NCBI GenBank assembly: GCA_022572105.1
Contig: JACZWN010000025.1
Location: 1-22,756, forward strand
DNA: 22,756 bases
From: Pseudomonadota bacterium
GTDB taxonomy: Bacteria > Pseudomonadota > Alphaproteobacteria > Kiloniellales > J153
Reading direction: 5' to 3'
Part shown: positions 7,033 to 14,219 of the stretch, one piece after another
Layout: each line of letters starts with the position of its first letter
How positions within the stretch are numbered: position 1 is the stretch's first letter
The notes under the pieces: model-generated
The model's input: the letters and a program-made list of their open reading frames with translations, nothing else
Database searches by the model: none
What the model was told of the DNA's origin: nothing
Translations under genes and position numbers: made by a program

Positions 7033-8294
7033 GGCTGTTCAAGACCAGGACGCCGGTCCGGGACGACGGACTCAGCTACCAGGAATCCAAGCGCCTGGCG
7101 CGAGACGACGATCCGGAGGTGCGCGCGGGCCTGGCCGAGCGCCAGGACTTGCGGCCGGAAATCCTCTATTTCCTGGCCGAGGACGATTCGGCCGAGGTGC
7201 GTTGCCGGATCGCCGCCAACCTCAAGACGCCGCGCCAGGCCGACCTCGTCCTGGCGCGCGACGACAACGAGGCGGTGCGCCACCATCTCGCCAACAAGAT
7301 CCGGGATCTCCTGCCCGAACTCGACGCCGACGCACAGGCCCAGGCGCATCAGTACCTGGTCGAGGTGATCGAAGCCCTGGCCCAGGATCAGGCGACGCGC
7401 GTGCGCCAGATCGTGGCCGAGGCCCTCAAGGACGTGGCCTCGGCGCCGAGCCACGTCATCCAGCGCCTGGCCCGCGACGCCGAGGAGGTGGTCGCTTGCC
7501 CGGTGCTCGAGTTCTCGCCTCTGCTCAGCGACCAGGACCTCCTGGAAATTATCGAGGGCGGTAACGCCTCGGGCAAGCTGAGCGCCATTTCGCGCCGCCA
7601 GGGCGTGGGCGAGCAGGTGACCGACGCGATCGTCGCGACCGAGGACGAAGGCGCGATCGCGGCGCTCTTGGAAAACGCCAGCGCGCAGATCCGCGAGGAT
7701 ACCCTCGACGGCCTCTTGGATGCGGCCATGGAGATCAGCGCGTGGCACGAGCCGCTGGTCCGGCGCCCGCGGCTTTCGCGCAAGACGGTGCGCAAGCTGG
7801 CCAGCTTCGTCGCCGCATCCCTGCTCGACATCCTCGAGGCGCGCAAGGACCTGGATAAGAAAACCAAGCGCGCGGTGGCGGAGGAAGTGAAGCGCCGGCT
7901 CGAGGACGATGAAGACGAGGAAGATCCCGCGCTTGCCGGCGAAACCCCGGAGCAGCGCGCCAGACAGCTGTTCGAGAACGGTGAGCTCACGGACGAGGCC
8001 TTGGTCCGGGCGCTGAACGGCGGCAACCGCGACCTGGTGCGCCACGGACTCGCGCTGCGCGCCGACCTGCCGCTTTCGCTCATCGATCACATCCTCTCGG
8101 CGCACAGCGCCAAGGGCGTCACCGCGCTGGCCTGGAAGGCCGGCTGCACCATGCGCTTCGCCAGCCAGTTGCAGCTGCGCCTCGGCAGCATCGTCCCGTC
8201 GCAGGTGCTCAATCCGCGCTCCGGCACCGACTATCCGCTGAGCCCCGAGGAGATGGACTGGCAGCTCGACTTCTTCCAGAGCCTGGCCGGGTAG
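7029..8294 (+). CDS. DUF2336 family protein (HEAT-like repeats)
   Basis: This 421-residue protein has the alphaproteobacterial DUF2336 pattern. Near the N-terminus several ~30-residue units contain an acidic turn followed by a VR helix start: DDDPEVRAGLAER, DDSAEVRCRIAAN, DDNEAVRHHLANK and QATRVRQIVAEAL. These resemble HEAT-like alpha-solenoid repeats. The middle contains a highly acidic/basic stretch (about 275-305: KKTKRAVAEEVKRRLEDDED and following). No signal peptide or membrane helix is seen, so the protein is probably a cytosolic scaffold. The start ATG overlaps the diguanylate cyclase stop (ATGA). This tight pairing suggests it acts in the same signalling pathway, for instance as partner or effector, but that is inference; the family has no firmly assigned biochemical role that I know. 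Confidence 0.85.
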   Translation: MRLFKTRTPVRDDGLSYQESKRLARDDDPEVRAGLAERQDLRPEILYFLAEDDSAEVRCRIAANLKTPRQADLVLARDDNEAVRHHLANKIRDLLPELDADAQAQAHQYLVEVIEALAQDQATRVRQIVAEALKDVASAPSHVIQRLARDAEEVVACPVLEFSPLLSDQDLLEIIEGGNASGKLSAISRRQGVGEQVTDAIVATEDEGAIAALLENASAQIREDTLDGLLDAAMEISAWHEPLVRRPRLSRKTVRKLASFVAASLLDILEARKDLDKKTKRAVAEEVKRRLEDDEDEEDPALAGETPEQRARQLFENGELTDEALVRALNGGNRDLVRHGLALRADLPLSLIDHILSAHSAKGVTALAWKAGCTMRFASQLQLRLGSIVPSQVLNPRSGTDYPLSPEEMDWQLDFFQSLAG

Positions 8295-8331
8295 CGAAAA
8301 ACAGGGACCATTTCCGGGGACAGAAAAACCC

Positions 8332-8438
8332 GGGAAAGAAAATACGGGGACAGCATACTATTTTTTTACAGAACCATGTTGTCCGGTACGGCGCGCTAAG
8401 GGTAAAAAATAGTATACTGTCCCCGTATTTTCTTTCCC
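8332..8438. repeat. Long inverted-repeat element (35-nt arms, 37-nt loop) between convergent genes
   Basis: The left arm 8332-8366 and right arm 8404-8438 are reverse complements over 35 nt with a single mismatch (8354/8416), separated by 37 nt. Both contain GGGGACAG followed by an AT-rich run ending in six T's. An extra direct copy of GGGGACAG sits at 8316-8323. AT content contrasts sharply with the flanking genes. The element lies exactly between the convergent DUF2336 and argB genes. Such GGGGACAG/ATACTATTTTT repeats resemble, from memory, sequences mobilised by IS200/REP-associated tyrosine transposases (REP/MITE-like). It could also serve as a bidirectional terminator. No transposase is nearby. 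Confidence 0.85.
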
Positions 8439-8448
8439 CGATTTTTCC

Positions 8449-9357
8449 TTAGCCGCGCCGGATCAGGGTGCCGATGCCCCGGTCGGTGAAGATCTCGAGC
8501 AGCATGGAATGGGGCACGCGGCCGTCCAGGATGACCGCCGCGTCGACGCCGTCCTCCACCGCCTTGGTGCAGGTCTCCAGCTTCGGAATCATGCCGCCGG
8601 TGATCGTGCCCTCCGCGCGCAGCTCGCGGATCCGTTCGACCGTCAGATCGGAAATCAGTTCGCCCGCTTTGTCGAGCACGCCGATGACATCGGTGAGCAG
8701 AAGCAGGCGCGAGGCGCCGAGCGCCCCGGCGATGGCGCCGGCCACGGTGTCGGCGTTGATGTTGTAGGTCTCGCCGCCGGCGCCCACGCCGATGGGCGCG
8801 ATCACCGGGATCAAGCCCGACTGCTCGAGCGCGGTCAGGATCCGCGGATTGATCTGCTGCGGCTCGCCGACGAAGCCGAGGTCGAGGATCTTCTCGACGT
8901 TGGACTTCTCGTCCCGCGAGGTCCGGCGCAGCTTGGACGCCTGGATCAGGTCGCCGTCCTTGCCCGAGACGCCGATGGCCGCGCCGCCGGCGGCGTTTAT
9001 GGCGCTGACGATGCGCTTGTTGATGGTCCCGGACAGCACCATCTCGACGATTTCGACGGTCTCGGCGTCGGTCACGCGCAGGCCGTCGACGAACTCGCTC
9101 TTGATCTTGAGGCGATCGAGCATCCGGCCGATCTGCGGGCCGCCGCCGTGCACCACGACCGGGTGGATGCCGACCTGCTTGAGCAGCACGATGTCGCTGG
9201 CGAACAGCCGCGCGAGCTCGGGGTCGCCCATGGCGTGGCCGCCGAACTTGATGACGAAGGCGCGCCCGGCGTAGCGGCGCATGAACGGCAGCGCCTCGGT
9301 GATGGTCCGGGCGGTGCGCAGCCAGTGCTTGGTGTCGGAAAAACTTCGCGGGGTCAT
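8449..9357 (-). CDS. argB: Acetylglutamate kinase
   Basis: ArgB phosphorylates N-acetylglutamate with ATP, the second step of arginine synthesis. The 302-residue length is typical for alphaproteobacteria. Amino-acid-kinase motifs are seen in order: VIKFGGHAMGD near the N-terminus (phosphate-binding Lys/Gly), VVVHGGGPQIG (glycine-rich loop), GVSGKDGDLI, and NINADTVAGAIAGALGASRL. The ATG at 9357 is chosen because the protein then begins with the usual N-terminal helix (residues RTITEALPFMRRYAGRAFV), which in homologues participates in arginine feedback inhibition. The longer upstream frame has no family similarity. It is 71 nt downstream of engB and is the last gene of the rpmH-to-argB run. Its 3' end abuts the inverted-repeat element. 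Confidence 0.96.
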   Translation of the reverse strand: MTPRSFSDTKHWLRTARTITEALPFMRRYAGRAFVIKFGGHAMGDPELARLFASDIVLLKQVGIHPVVVHGGGPQIGRMLDRLKIKSEFVDGLRVTDAETVEIVEMVLSGTINKRIVSAINAAGGAAIGVSGKDGDLIQASKLRRTSRDEKSNVEKILDLGFVGEPQQINPRILTALEQSGLIPVIAPIGVGAGGETYNINADTVAGAIAGALGASRLLLLTDVIGVLDKAGELISDLTVERIRELRAEGTITGGMIPKLETCTKAVEDGVDAAVILDGRVPHSMLLEIFTDRGIGTLIRRG

Positions 9358-9416
9358 GGCGCCCAGTCTAAAGCCTTTTGCAGCAACGTGAAACCGGCAC
9401 CAACCAGATCGGACAA

Positions 9417-9434
9417 CGCTCCTTGGTATTAGCC
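9417..9434. repeat. Second exact copy of the 18-nt repeat at 4155-4172
   Basis: The minus-strand reading GGCTAATACCAAGGAGCG begins in the last codons of engB, includes its TAA stop, and carries an AAGGAG about 60 nt before the argB start. That is too far to be argB's ribosome site. Confidence 0.75.
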
Positions 9435-10130
9435 GCCCCGCGCCGGGGCCGCCAGCATGGCCAGCGCGGCGCGCAGCTCGGCGATCCCCAGGCCGGTGCG
9501 GGCGCTGGTGACCGGGCACTCGGGATGCGCGGCCGGATGGGCGGCGAGCTCCCGCTCGGTCGCGCGGCGGACGGCGGCGAGGGCTTGCGGTTTCATCTTG
9601 TCGGCCTTGGTGAGCACCGCCTGGTAGGACACCGCGGCCCGGTCGAGCTCGGCCATGATCTCGCGGTCGCTGTCCTTGGCCCCATGGCGCGAATCGATCA
9701 GCAGACAGACCCGGGCGAGCTCCGGCCGGCCCCTGAGGTAGCGGCGCGTCAACGCGCTCCAGCGGCGGATATCGGCCTTGGCGGCGCGCGCGTAGCCGTA
9801 GCCCGGCAGATCGACCAGGATCAGCCGGCCGCCCAGGTCGAAGAAATTGATCTGCTGCGTGCGCCCCGGCGTATGCGAGATGCGGGCCAACGTCCGGCGC
9901 CCGGTGAGCGCGTTGACGAGGCTCGACTTGCCGACGTTGGAGCGGCCCGCGAAGGCGACCTCGGGCAGACCCGTCTGCGGCAGCCGGTCGGTCCCTACGG
10001 CCGCGCCCAGGAACCCGCAGTCCTGCGCGAACAAATGCCGGCCGGCCTCGATCTCCTCGAGCGTCGGGACGCCGTCGCCCGGACCGCTGTTTCCTTTGGG
10101 GCTCGCGGCGTCGGGGGGATCGGCCGGCAT
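9429..10130 (-). CDS. engB: Ribosome biogenesis GTPase EngB/YihA
   Basis: EngB is an essential small TRAFAC GTPase needed for maturation of the large ribosomal subunit. The 233-residue protein shows G1 GRSNVGKSS at residues 62-69, the G2/switch region HTPGRTQQINFF, G3 DLPGYGYA, G4 TKADK, and a G5-like TSARTGLG. The ATG at 10130 is chosen because homologues start with a short variable N-terminus there and it lies 13 nt after the yidC stop. The same frame also stays open upstream through the repeat region of yidC, beyond 10325, without a stop; that unusual property matters for the tandem repeat in yidC. It is the fifth gene of the rpmH-rnpA-yidD-yidC-engB-argB series. Confidence 0.95.
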   Translation of the reverse strand: MPADPPDAASPKGNSGPGDGVPTLEEIEAGRHLFAQDCGFLGAAVGTDRLPQTGLPEVAFAGRSNVGKSSLVNALTGRRTLARISHTPGRTQQINFFDLGGRLILVDLPGYGYARAAKADIRRWSALTRRYLRGRPELARVCLLIDSRHGAKDSDREIMAELDRAAVSYQAVLTKADKMKPQALAAVRRATERELAAHPAAHPECPVTSARTGLGIAELRAALAMLAAPARGG

Positions 10131-10143
10131 GGTCGTTCTGGCC

Positions 10144-12159
10144 TTAGCGGCGGGGGGCCCGGGTCTTTCCGGCTTTCTGGTCGGTCTTTTTGCCGCCTTT
10201 CCGGCCGCCTTTCCGGCCGGTTTTTTTGCCCGCTTTCTGACCGGTTTTCTCACCGGCCGTCTGACCGGCCGTCTGACCGGCCTTCTGACCGGCCTTCTGA
10301 CCGGCTTTCTGACCGGCCTTCCCACCGGCCTTCGTGCCGCCTTTTTGTCCGGCTGGCTGGCTGGCTGGCTGGCTGGCTTTCTGGCTGGCTTTCTGGCTGG
10401 CTTGCTGGGTGGCTTTTCGGCCGATCGGCGCGCCGGCCCGCTTCATGATCACGTACTGCTGGGTGACGGAGAGCAGGTTGTTCCAGGTCCAATAGATCAC
10501 CAGGCCGGCCGGGAAACGGGCCAGCAGGAAGGTGAACATGATCGGCATGAACAGGAAGATCTTGGCCTGGACCGGGTCCGGCGGCTGCGGGTTCAGGCGC
10601 TGCTGGACGAACATGGAGAGTCCCATGAGGATCGGCCAGACCCCGAGATTGATGAGCTCGAAGGGGCCGAGCGGCGGCACCTCCCAGGGCAGCAGGCCGA
10701 AACCGTTCAAGAACGAGCTCGGGTCCGGTGCCGAGAGGTCCTGGATCCAGCCGAAGAAGGGGGCGTGGCGCATCTCGATGGTGACGAACATGACCTTGTA
10801 GAGCGCGAAGAACACCGGGATCTGGATCACGACGGGCAGACAGCCGGAGGCGGGATTGGTGCCTTCGCGCTTGTACAGCCCCATCATCTCCTGATTGAGC
10901 CGCTGCTTGTCGTCCTTGAAGCGCTCGCGCAGCACCAACATCTCCGGCTGCAGCTTGCGCATCTTGGCCATGGAGACGTAGGACTTGTTGGCGAGCGGGA
11001 AGAACAACAGCTTGATGCCCACGGTCAGGATCAGGATCGCCACGCCGAAGTTGCCGAGGCGCTGGTTGATGTAGTGCAGGGCATAGAACAGCGGCTTGGT
11101 CAGGAAATAGAACCAGCCGAAATCGACCGCGCGGTCGAAGAGAGCGATGCCGTGGTTGTCGCGGTAGTCGTCGAGCACGGTGACGACCTTGGCGCCGGCG
11201 AACAGCCGGCTCCTGCTTTCGGCCGTGACCCCGGGCAGGATCACGATCCCTTCGTAGAGGTAGTCGGCCTGGTATTTGTCGTCGCCGCCGCTGGCGCTGT
11301 GCACGAAGCGCGTCTCGACCGGCTTGTCCTGATCGGGCACTAAAGCGACAAGCCAATACTTGTCGGTGATGCCCAGCCAGCCGCCGGTGGTTTTCGTTTG
11401 CACCGGCCCGTCATCCTGGAGGTCGCTGTAATCGACCTCCTTGAGCTTGTCGTCGAAGACGCCGAGCGGGCCCTCGTGCAGGATGTAGAAGCCGAGGATG
11501 TCCGGCGTGCCGGTACGCGAGATGAACCCGTAGGGCTGCAGGCTCACCTTTTGCTCGCTCATGTTCGCGACCCGCTGGGTGACGGTAAACATGTAGTTCT
11601 CGTCGACCTCGTAGACCTGCTCGAAACGCAAGCCGCGGCCGTTGTCCCAGCTCAGGGTCACGGGACGATGCACGGTCAGGATCTCGCCGTTCGCCTGCCA
11701 GACGGTATCGGCGCCCGGCGGGTTGATATCGCCCCGGCCCGCCGTCCAGCCGAAGCCGGCGAAGTACGGGTTGGTGGTCCCGGGCGGCGATAGCAGGGCG
11801 ATCTGGTCGCTGTCTTCTTCCAGAGTCTCGCGATAACGCGTCAGGACCAGATCGTCGATTCGACCGCCGACGAGCGAGATCGATCCGCTCAGGGTCGGCG
11901 TCTGGATGGCGACCCTGGGAACCTGGGTGAGGATTTCACCGCGGTCCATCTCGCTCGGCGGCACGGCGGTCCCGGTTTCTATATCGCCGAGCGGGATCGG
12001 TGCGCCCTCCGGCACCGCGCCCGTCGGCGGGGCGAACCCCGGCGTCTGCGCCTGTTCCTGCTGGTCGGGCGGCACCGGGGGCTCCGCTATGAAGAACTGG
12101 AACGTCAGCAGGATTAAGATCGACAGGACGATCGCCAGAACCAGGTTGCGCTGTTCCAT
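10144..12159 (-). CDS. yidC: Membrane protein insertase YidC with a long repetitive basic C-terminal tail
   Basis: YidC inserts and folds inner-membrane proteins, alone or with SecYEG. The 671-residue protein has the Gram-negative layout. An N-terminal anchor helix (about 5-24) is followed by a large periplasmic beta domain to about 345. The conserved insertase domain (about 350-575) contains FYFLTKPLFYALHYINQRLG, NPASGCLPVVIQIPVFFALY and LPARFPAGLVIYWTWNN-like segments. Residues 577-671 form a tail of tetrapeptide repeats (KAGQ, SQKA, SQPA) with about 19 Lys and 6 Arg against 2 acidic residues. Alphaproteobacterial YidC usually has a far shorter basic tail. In other bacteria basic YidC tails bind the ribosome, so this one may do the same (inference). 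It is encoded by tandem 12-nt and 4-nt repeats. It sits between yidD and engB in the canonical operon. Confidence 0.96.
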   Translation of the reverse strand: MEQRNLVLAIVLSILILLTFQFFIAEPPVPPDQQEQAQTPGFAPPTGAVPEGAPIPLGDIETGTAVPPSEMDRGEILTQVPRVAIQTPTLSGSISLVGGRIDDLVLTRYRETLEEDSDQIALLSPPGTTNPYFAGFGWTAGRGDINPPGADTVWQANGEILTVHRPVTLSWDNGRGLRFEQVYEVDENYMFTVTQRVANMSEQKVSLQPYGFISRTGTPDILGFYILHEGPLGVFDDKLKEVDYSDLQDDGPVQTKTTGGWLGITDKYWLVALVPDQDKPVETRFVHSASGGDDKYQADYLYEGIVILPGVTAESRSRLFAGAKVVTVLDDYRDNHGIALFDRAVDFGWFYFLTKPLFYALHYINQRLGNFGVAILILTVGIKLLFFPLANKSYVSMAKMRKLQPEMLVLRERFKDDKQRLNQEMMGLYKREGTNPASGCLPVVIQIPVFFALYKVMFVTIEMRHAPFFGWIQDLSAPDPSSFLNGFGLLPWEVPPLGPFELINLGVWPILMGLSMFVQQRLNPQPPDPVQAKIFLFMPIMFTFLLARFPAGLVIYWTWNNLLSVTQQYVIMKRAGAPIGRKATQQASQKASQKASQPASQPAGQKGGTKAGGKAGQKAGQKAGQKAGQTAGQTAGEKTGQKAGKKTGRKGGRKGGKKTDQKAGKTRAPRR
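10235..10342. repeat. Nine imperfect 12-nt tandem units inside yidC
   Basis: Units of the form TTCTGACCGGCC (plus strand) run back to back from 10235 to 10342, differing at one to four positions; two adjacent GTCTGACCGGCC units are identical. Each unit encodes a tetrapeptide of the K-A-G-Q type on the minus strand. Because 12 is a multiple of 3, gain or loss of units would change tail length without shifting frame. Confidence 0.9.
10351..10414. repeat. Tetranucleotide microsatellite, (GGCT)7 plus degenerate units, inside yidC
   Basis: Seven perfect GGCT units occupy 10351-10378. They are followed by TTCT-GGCT-GGCT-TTCT-GGCT-GGCT-TGCT-GGGT-GGCT to 10414, i.e. sixteen four-base units in all. 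On the minus strand they encode the SQPA/SQKA part of the YidC tail. A unit length of four means that replication slippage would shift the reading frame. Confidence 0.92.
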
Positions 12160-12189
12160 GTCCGCCTCGGGTGCCCGGGAGCGCGCGCT

Positions 12190-12504
12190 TTAGGACCCGC
12201 CGCGCCCGAGGCGCGATCCCTGGCCCGGCCCGCCGCCCGGCAGGCGCAGGCCGTGCAACGCGCCCGGAAGGGGCAGGTCGAAGCGTTCGGGCACCGGGTC
12301 GTAGCCGCCGGCGCGCCACGGATGGCAGCGCAGGATCCGCGCCAACGCCAGCCCGGCACCGCGCCACGCGCCGTGCCGGGCGAGCGCCTGGCACGCGTAA
12401 TTGGAACAGGTCGGATGATACCGGCAGCTCACGGGCAAGACGGGCGAAAGCACGAGCCGATACGCCCAGACCAGACCGATCAGAATATGGCTCCCTAACC
12501 TCAT
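12190..12504 (-). CDS. yidD: Membrane protein insertion efficiency factor YidD
   Basis: YidD is a small membrane-associated protein that aids YidC-dependent insertion. The 104-residue product has the family core: an N-terminal amphipathic/hydrophobic helix (ILIGLVWAYRLVLSPVLP), the Cys-rich signature CRYHPTCSNYACQAL, and RCHPWRAGGYDPVP. It lies 30 nt after rnpA and 30 nt before yidC, in the usual order. The C-terminal 30 residues are Gly/Arg rich and not conserved. The ATG at 12504 gives the standard start MRL... Confidence 0.95.
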   Translation of the reverse strand: MRLGSHILIGLVWAYRLVLSPVLPVSCRYHPTCSNYACQALARHGAWRGAGLALARILRCHPWRAGGYDPVPERFDLPLPGALHGLRLPGGGPGQGSRLGRGGS

Positions 12505-12534
12505 GGGTCCCTTATCTACCTATCTAACTCTGCT

Positions 12535-12966
12535 CTAACTCTGCCTGCCGGAGCTTCCCGGGCGCCGGCCGCGCCCTTGCTTCCCTCCGACCCGCCCGAG
12601 CGCTTGGCGCAGGTCCTCGACCAGCTCCGCATAGGGGCGATCGAGGGTCCGCGCACGCCCGATCAACACGTAGTCGCAGCCGGGCCGGCCGAGTTCGGGA
12701 AGCACCTCCGTGGCGACCGCCCGCAGCCGGCGCCGGGCCCGGTTGCGCCTGGTCGCGTTGCCGACCTTTCGGCTGACCGTGAAACCGACCCGAACTTCGT
12801 CCTCTTCAATTGGTTTCCGGGCGGCGGCCTTTCCAGTACCCGCGGCCGCGGGCGGCGGACGCCGGCGGGCTTGGAGTATCAGACCGGGAGTCACCCACTT
12901 CGCGCCCTCGGCGGCCACCTTGAGGAAATCGGGTCGCGTCTTGAGGCGCCCGATGATCGGCATCAT
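12535..12966 (-). CDS. rnpA: Ribonuclease P protein component
   Basis: RnpA is the protein subunit of RNase P, which trims the 5' leader of tRNA precursors. The 143-residue product contains LKTRPDFLKVAAEG near the start and the RNR signature VSRKVGNATRRNRARRRLRA, followed by the DYVLIGRARTLDRPYAEL segment. Two adjacent ATG codons (12966 and 12963) are both possible; a longer upstream frame overlaps rpmH and is rejected. A Pro/Ala/Lys-rich insertion of about 20 residues (around ARRRPPPAAAGTGKAAARK) sits between the first strand and the VGFTVS strand and is longer than in many homologues. It starts 7 nt after the rpmH stop. Confidence 0.95.
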   Translation of the reverse strand: MMPIIGRLKTRPDFLKVAAEGAKWVTPGLILQARRRPPPAAAGTGKAAARKPIEEDEVRVGFTVSRKVGNATRRNRARRRLRAVATEVLPELGRPGCDYVLIGRARTLDRPYAELVEDLRQALGRVGGKQGRGRRPGSSGRQS

Positions 12967-12973
12967 CGCCGGT

Positions 12974-13108
12974 TTACGCGGACAGGCGCTTGCGTCCCTT
13001 GGCACGGCGCCGGGCGAGGACTCTGCGCCCGCCCACCGTTGCCTTGCGGGCCCGGAATCCGTGGCGACGCTTACGGACCAGCACACCGGGCTGAAAAGTG
13101 CGCTTCAC
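12974..13108 (-). CDS. rpmH: 50S ribosomal protein L34
   Basis: This gene uses a GTG start at 13108. Its 44-residue product begins KRTFQPGVLVRKRRHGF after the start residue, continues through RKATVGGRRVLARRRAKGRK, and ends RLSA, which is typical L34. A GGAG lies 8 nt upstream of the GTG. An ATG seven bases upstream of the GTG is out of frame and meets TGA after one codon, so it is not the start. L34 is a component of the large ribosomal subunit. It leads the rpmH-rnpA-yidD-yidC-engB-argB operon and is only 28 nt downstream of the predicted transcription start zone. Confidence 0.97.
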   Translation of the reverse strand: MKRTFQPGVLVRKRRHGFRARKATVGGRRVLARRRAKGRKRLSA

Positions 13109-13150
13109 TGCATGAACTCCATTGTCCGGATGGATCGAATTTGCCGAGGC

Positions 13151-13179
13151 TGTATAAGGGCAGCCACCCGCTCTGTCAA
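13151..13179 (-). promoter_or_regulatory. Strong sigma70-type promoter for the rpmH operon
   Basis: On the minus strand TTGACA (13174-13179) and TATACA (13151-13156) are separated by exactly 17 nt. This is a perfect -35 and a 5/6 -10, about 43 nt upstream of the rpmH GTG. Few other sites in this GC-rich window come close. It explains high expression of the ribosomal protein gene and downstream cluster. Confidence 0.85.
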
Positions 13180-13427
13180 CGACGCGGCGGGCCGGCGAAA
13201 CAACGACTTCACGGGGGTTTCACGCCTTGGTGACTGGCTGTCGCCCGGCTCCGATGCTACATATCCGGGCGAGTGGGGCATCCTCGGCCGCAGGGACGGG
13301 CAGTCGGGGGCGCCCTGGACCTTGTGGCTTGGGAGATTTTGGTCCGGACCATGGCCGGCCGGCGCCGGCGGGGCCCGGCCGGTCGATCGCCGAGGCCAGC
13401 GCCCAAACCGCATGACGCCAGAACCGC
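13180..13427. other. Intergenic region upstream of the rpmH promoter and the VTT gene
   Basis: The full gap between rpmH and the VTT gene is 319 nt (13109-13427). Apart from the rpmH promoter, I see only a very GC-rich self-complementary stretch around 13349-13384 (GGCCGGCCGGCGCC and GGCCCGGCCGG) and a doubled ACCGCATGA near the VTT start (13407 and 13424). No DnaA boxes, RNA gene or convincing plus-strand promoter were found. Confidence 0.5.
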
Positions 13428-14171
13428 ATGATGAATGAACCGGCACAGAGCGCCACGCCCAAAAGCCGCCACCTCGGCCGGTTGCTTCCCGCCGGGGTGC
13501 TGGTGACCGGGCTGGTCCTGTTCTTTGTGCTCGGCCTCGACCGCTACTTCGATCTCGAGATGCTGCGGGAGCACCGGAATTGGCTGAAGGGCGGGGTGGA
13601 AGAATTCGGCGTGCTCGCCATCATCCTTTACACCCTGCTCTATATGGCCCTAACCGCGTTTTCGATCCCCCTCGGAGGGGTTCTCACGGTCACCGCGGGG
13701 TTCTTCTTCGGTTCGCTGGTGGCCGCGAGCTGCGCCGTGATCGGTGGGACTTTGGGGGCGATCATCGTGTTCCTCGCCGCGCGCACGGCGGTCGGTGAAC
13801 TGTTGCGCGCCAAGGCGGGCTCGGCGCTCGAACGCATGGAGGCGGGGTTCCGGGAGAACGCGTTCAACTATCTCCTGACCCTTCGGCTGATTCCAATCTT
13901 TCCGTTCTGGCTGATCAACCTGGTGCCCGCATTCCTCGGCATGCCGCTTCGAAGCTATGCCGTTGCGACCTTCGTGGGGATCATTCCCGGGTCGCTGGTA
14001 TACGCCAGCCTGGGCAACGGCCTGGGTGCGATCCTGGACGCGGGCGCGGATCTGGATCTCAGTATCCTCATCAAACCGGCGGTTCTGTTTCCCTTGCTCG
14101 CGCTCGCCGTCTTGGCACTGCTGCCCGTGGCCTATAAGAAGATCAAGGGGCGCCGAGCCGCGCCCGGTTGA
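13428..14171 (+). CDS. TVP38/TMEM64 (VTT domain) inner-membrane protein
   Basis: VTT/DedA-superfamily membrane proteins are implicated in lipid or small-molecule transport across the membrane; the substrate here is unknown. The 247-residue product has an N-terminal helix (about 20-38). The core VTT segment (about 65-200) includes LTAFSIPLGGVLTVTAGFFF, the GGTLGAIIVFLAAR glycine-rich helix, LRLIPIFPFWLINLVPAFLG (the conserved re-entrant R-x-x-P-x-x-P type region) and GIIPGSLVYASLGNGLG. A final helix is followed by a basic end. Either of two consecutive ATGs (13428, 13431) may start it. It is 48 nt upstream of a mercuric-reductase-like oxidoreductase. That pair recurs in many proteobacteria, sometimes as one fused protein, suggesting a joint role. 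Confidence 0.9.
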   Translation: MMNEPAQSATPKSRHLGRLLPAGVLVTGLVLFFVLGLDRYFDLEMLREHRNWLKGGVEEFGVLAIILYTLLYMALTAFSIPLGGVLTVTAGFFFGSLVAASCAVIGGTLGAIIVFLAARTAVGELLRAKAGSALERMEAGFRENAFNYLLTLRLIPIFPFWLINLVPAFLGMPLRSYAVATFVGIIPGSLVYASLGNGLGAILDAGADLDLSILIKPAVLFPLLALAVLALLPVAYKKIKGRRAAPG

Positions 14172-14219
14172 GCCGGGCGCGTGCGCCGTCGGGGCACGAG
14201 GCGACGGGAAACTCCCTCG

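Noticed and set aside
10235..10414. Regular repeats considered as a CRISPR array
   Set aside because: Units are 4 and 12 nt, contiguous without spacers, and lie in frame inside yidC.
9378..11343. Long plus-strand open frames opposite engB and yidC, with repeated LTGRLTG/DRPSDRPS-like residues
   Set aside because: They are antisense shadows of the GC-rich engB and yidC genes and their tandem repeats. The minus-strand proteins have clear family motifs and the plus-strand ones have none.
13109..13427. Replication origin near rpmH
   Set aside because: rpmH is near the origin in some bacteria, but I see no DnaA-box cluster, AT-rich unwinding region or dnaA gene here.
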